From CAKOSP01 sp964369845 (GTDB lineage Bacteria; Bacillota_I; Bacilli_A; RF39; UBA660): a stretch of DNA of 23,430 nucleotides. Below the pieces are notes generated by a model that did not search any database, was not told the origin of the DNA, and saw only the letters and a list, made by a program, of their open reading frames with translations. The stretch covers positions 1 to 23,430 of the forward strand of contig CAYJFJ010000019.1 in NCBI GenBank assembly GCA_964369845.1, in the 5' to 3' direction. Both the position numbers and the translations under genes were made by a program. Below, piece by piece: positions 21,687 to 23,430 of the stretch. The first letter of the stretch is position 1; each line of letters starts with the position of its first letter.

Positions 21687-22475
21687 ATGGATAATAATGT
21701 ATTATTTGCATTTATGTTAACTTTGGCAGCAGGTCTTGCAACTGGAGTTGGTAGTATTATTAGTTTGTTTGCTAAAAAAACTAATACAAAGTTTTTAGCT
21801 ATATCACTTGGATTTTCTGCTGGTGTTATGATATATGTTTCACTCGTAGAAATTTTTGTTAAAGCAAACGAATCTTTAACCTTGGCTGCTGGTAGTTATT
21901 TAGGGGCCTGGATTACAATAACTGGTTTTTTTTCAGGCATGATTTTAATTGCTTTAATTGATAAATTAATTCCGTCTGAAAAATTTAATGATTCTAAGAA
22001 TTCTAGTTATAAGAAAAATAGTAAAAAGAAACTACTTAGAATGGGTACTTTTGCTGCTGTTGCTATTGCTATTCATAATTTTCCAGAAGGTCTTGCTACA
22101 TTTATTTCAGCTCTTGAGGATCCTTCGCTTGGAATTGCAATAGCTATAGCTATTGCAATACATAATATACCTGAGGGAATCGCTGTATCTATTCCTATAT
22201 ATTATGCAACAGGCAGTAGGGGCAAAGCCTTTAAATATTCTTTTTTATCTGGAATAGTAGAGCCTCTTGGGGCTTTGCTCGGTTATTTGATTTTAATGCC
22301 TATTATGAATGATTTGGTTTTCGGTTTTGTTTTTGCATCTGTTGCAGGTATTATGGTTTTTATTAGTTTATCTGAACTTTTACCATCTGCTAGGGAATAT
22401 GGTAGTAATGCCTTGGTAACTACTGGTACTTTTTTTGGAATGCTTATAATGGCAGTTAGTTTAATTATTGTGTAA
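21687..22475 (+). CDS. zupT: ZIP family metal transporter (ZupT-like)
   Basis: Imports divalent metal, mainly zinc, across the plasma membrane. About eight hydrophobic segments are present. The two metal-site motifs of ZIP proteins are intact: HNFPEGLATF in TM4 and HNIPEGIAVS in TM5, giving the His-Asn and Pro-Glu-Gly ligands, followed by SGIVEPLGALLGY, typical of ZupT. The cytoplasmic loop after TM3 is Lys/Ser-rich (SYKKNSKKK) and not His-rich. Length 262 aa is normal. AAAAGGAG precedes the start. The stop is only 8 bp before the second rpn repeat begins, and a small AAGCT/AGCTT hairpin straddles that junction. Confidence 0.92.
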   Translation: MDNNVLFAFMLTLAAGLATGVGSIISLFAKKTNTKFLAISLGFSAGVMIYVSLVEIFVKANESLTLAAGSYLGAWITITGFFSGMILIALIDKLIPSEKFNDSKNSSYKKNSKKKLLRMGTFAAVAIAIHNFPEGLATFISALEDPSLGIAIAIAIAIHNIPEGIAVSIPIYYATGSRGKAFKYSFLSGIVEPLGALLGYLILMPIMNDLVFGFVFASVAGIMVFISLSELLPSAREYGSNALVTTGTFFGMLIMAVSLIIV

Positions 22476-22501
22476 GCTTTTAGCTTGTTTTGTCGAAAGT
22501 G

Positions 22502-22529
22502 TTGAAGATAAAAAGTTTTTCATTATAAT
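22502..22529 (+). promoter_or_regulatory. Promoter of rpn copy 2
   Basis: TTGAAG (22502-22507), 16 bp, TATAAT (22524-22529), identical to the promoter at 5025-5052. Confidence 0.65.
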
Positions 22530-22552
22530 AGCTAAGCATGAAAGGAATCATC

Positions 22553-23430
22553 ATGATTGAAGAAAAAAATGTAGTAAGCTTAACGAGTGATTCGTTATTT
22601 AAAATATTTATGAAAAAAAGAAAAGAGTATTTAGTACTAATTATAAATAATGTACTTGGTTTAAATATTAGAAAAGAGCAAATAGAATTTGTTAATAATG
22701 AACTTTTTACAGATCATAAAAATGAAAAAAGATCAGTTTTAGATATTAAAGTAAAACTGGATAGTGGAGATATAATTTTTGTTGAAATGCAAAATGCAAC
22801 AGAAACTCAGTTAATTAAAAGAATGGAGTCATACGCATCAAGACTTATTAGTGATCAGCTTGAAAAGGGAAATCTTTATGCAGAGCTTAAAAATGTTTAT
22901 GCAATTTTTTTTATAAATTACTATAATTCTACATTTAGTAAACTATTTACAAAAATATGTGAGTGTGATATGATGAATATGAAACAGATAGACTCAGTAA
23001 GAGAGAAGAATGTAATAAACTTAACAAAGATAAAAGAAGATAACGTTTTTAGTGAAAATATGCATAAATTTTTAGAGTTTATGTTATGTGAGACTGAAGA
23101 GGAGATGTGTAAAATGGTAAAAGGGTATAAGAGTTTAGCAGAAGCGTACGAAACGGTGCAGGCAATTACAGCAGATCCAAAATACAAAGAGTATGAGTGG
23201 ACTAGATTTAAAGAAGAAACTGATAGAGCTAATCAAGAACATTTCAGGTTAGAAGTAGCAACTAAAAGAGGAGAGCGAAAAGGGGAAAAAAGGGGATTTA
23301 AAACGGGCTTAGTAAAAGGAATAGAGGAAGGTAGAATACTTGGAATCGAACAAGGAATTGAACAAGGAATCGAACAAGGAATTGAACAAGGAATTGAACA
23401 AGGAATTGAACAAGGAATTGAACAAGGAAT
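22553..23430 (+). CDS. Rpn family recombination-promoting nuclease, copy 2 (3' end outside window)
   Basis: Identical in sequence to copy 1 as far as the tandem repeat, so it has the same PD-(D/E)XK residues (LDIK ... VEMQ) and Lys/Gly-rich linker. The start is set as in copy 1 (AAAGGA 6 nt upstream; the alternative ATG is at 22538). The reading frame is open to the window end. It carries at least seven GIEQ units against six units in copy 1. The internal ribosome site and ATG are also present (23098-23104 and 23114). Confidence 0.9.
   Translation, partial: MIEEKNVVSLTSDSLFKIFMKKRKEYLVLIINNVLGLNIRKEQIEFVNNELFTDHKNEKRSVLDIKVKLDSGDIIFVEMQNATETQLIKRMESYASRLISDQLEKGNLYAELKNVYAIFFINYYNSTFSKLFTKICECDMMNMKQIDSVREKNVINLTKIKEDNVFSENMHKFLEFMLCETEEEMCKMVKGYKSLAEAYETVQAITADPKYKEYEWTRFKEETDRANQEHFRLEVATKRGERKGEKRGFKTGLVKGIEEGRILGIEQGIEQGIEQGIEQGIEQGIEQGIEQG
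23114..23430 (+). CDS. Candidate internally initiated small Rpn product, copy 2 (partial)
   Basis: The in-frame ATG at 23114 has the same AGAGGAG site 9 nt upstream as in copy 1. It would encode a C-terminal fragment containing the longer GIEQ repeat. The 3' end lies outside the window. Confidence 0.4.
   Translation, partial: MVKGYKSLAEAYETVQAITADPKYKEYEWTRFKEETDRANQEHFRLEVATKRGERKGEKRGFKTGLVKGIEEGRILGIEQGIEQGIEQGIEQGIEQGIEQGIEQG
23342..23430 (+). repeat. 12-bp tandem repeat encoding GIEQ, at least 7 units
   Basis: Seven full units and five bases of an eighth. Units 1 and 3 read GGAATC, the others GGAATT. Copy 1 has GGAATC only in unit 1. Confidence 0.95.

Larger units (their letters stand above)
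22484..23430 (+). repeat. Direct repeat, copy 2 of the promoter-plus-rpn unit (cut by window end)
   Basis: Matches 5007 onward at an offset of 17,477 bp, including promoter (22502-22529), ribosome site and coding region up to the tandem repeat. It begins 9 bp after the zupT stop. Confidence 0.9.

Noticed and set aside
22466..22500. Target-site duplication or terminal inverted repeat at the left end of the rpn repeats
   Set aside because: The bases before the identity (ending GA before 5007, AG before 22484) are unrelated and show no inverted repeat. The right end of copy 2 is outside the window, so insertion ends cannot be defined.
22921..23187. Minus-strand 88-codon frame repeated in both rpn copies (5444-5710 and 22921-23187)
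   Set aside because: It occurs twice only because the rpn repeat does; it is antisense to rpn without start signals.
1..23430. Reassigned TGA codon, since no recognised gene here ends in TGA
   Set aside because: Tryptophan is encoded by TGG throughout and no in-frame TGA occurs in a recognised gene. With under twenty complete genes in A+T-rich DNA the absence of TGA stops is not significant.

Overview
The window looks like the chromosome of a low-GC, anaerobic or microaerophilic member of the Bacillota. The signs are strongly A+T-rich DNA, Bacillus-type promoters and AGGAG-type ribosome binding sites, a tRNA-dependent T-box leader in front of pheST, a three-gene GerA-type spore germination operon, a phosphoketolase and a desulfoferrodoxin-type superoxide reductase. 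Tryptophan is encoded by TGG, and the complete genes end in TAA (one in TAG), so the standard code fits. The GerA operon implies an endospore former or a lineage that was one until recently. I cannot name the species.

Layout. Positions 1-61 are the 5' part of a tRNA-His on the minus strand. From 194 to 3931 lies the pheS-pheT operon with its promoter, a T-box reading a UUC specifier, and terminators. A dehydrogenase resembling 2,4-diaminopentanoate dehydrogenase follows (3961-4980), then a first Rpn-family PD-(D/E)XK nuclease gene with its own promoter (5007-6059), phosphoketolase (6130-8445) and a small membrane protein of unknown function (8518-9087). Two overlapping small membrane-protein genes (DUF2752 and DUF4234 types, minus strand) diverge from superoxide reductase (9950-10315). 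A radical SAM gene (10352-11122) converges on the gerKA-gerKC-gerKB operon (minus strand, 11119-14635).

From 14740 to 17972 there is a pair of paralogous, membrane-anchored, exported proteins. Their N-terminal halves are unrelated but they share a C-terminal module of about 276 residues. That module is nearly constant until close to the end, where a 34-residue window is strongly diversified. Both genes are followed by a homologous base-paired element, and the 382-bp gap between them holds a perfect inverted repeat whose loop carries a 12-base piece identical to the diversified window of the first gene. This is the most interesting part of the window. It looks like an antigenic-diversification locus, possibly the target side of a diversity-generating retroelement or of cassette exchange, although no reverse transcriptase or template is present here.

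The rest is a P2-type Ca2+ ATPase (18067-20655), an uncharacterised protein between two nearly identical terminators (20751-21611), a ZupT-like metal transporter (21687-22475), and a second copy of the Rpn gene cut by the window end. The two Rpn copies look identical, promoter included, up to a 12-bp tandem repeat, where the unit number differs. An internal start with a good ribosome binding site inside the Rpn gene suggests the known gene-within-gene arrangement of this family.
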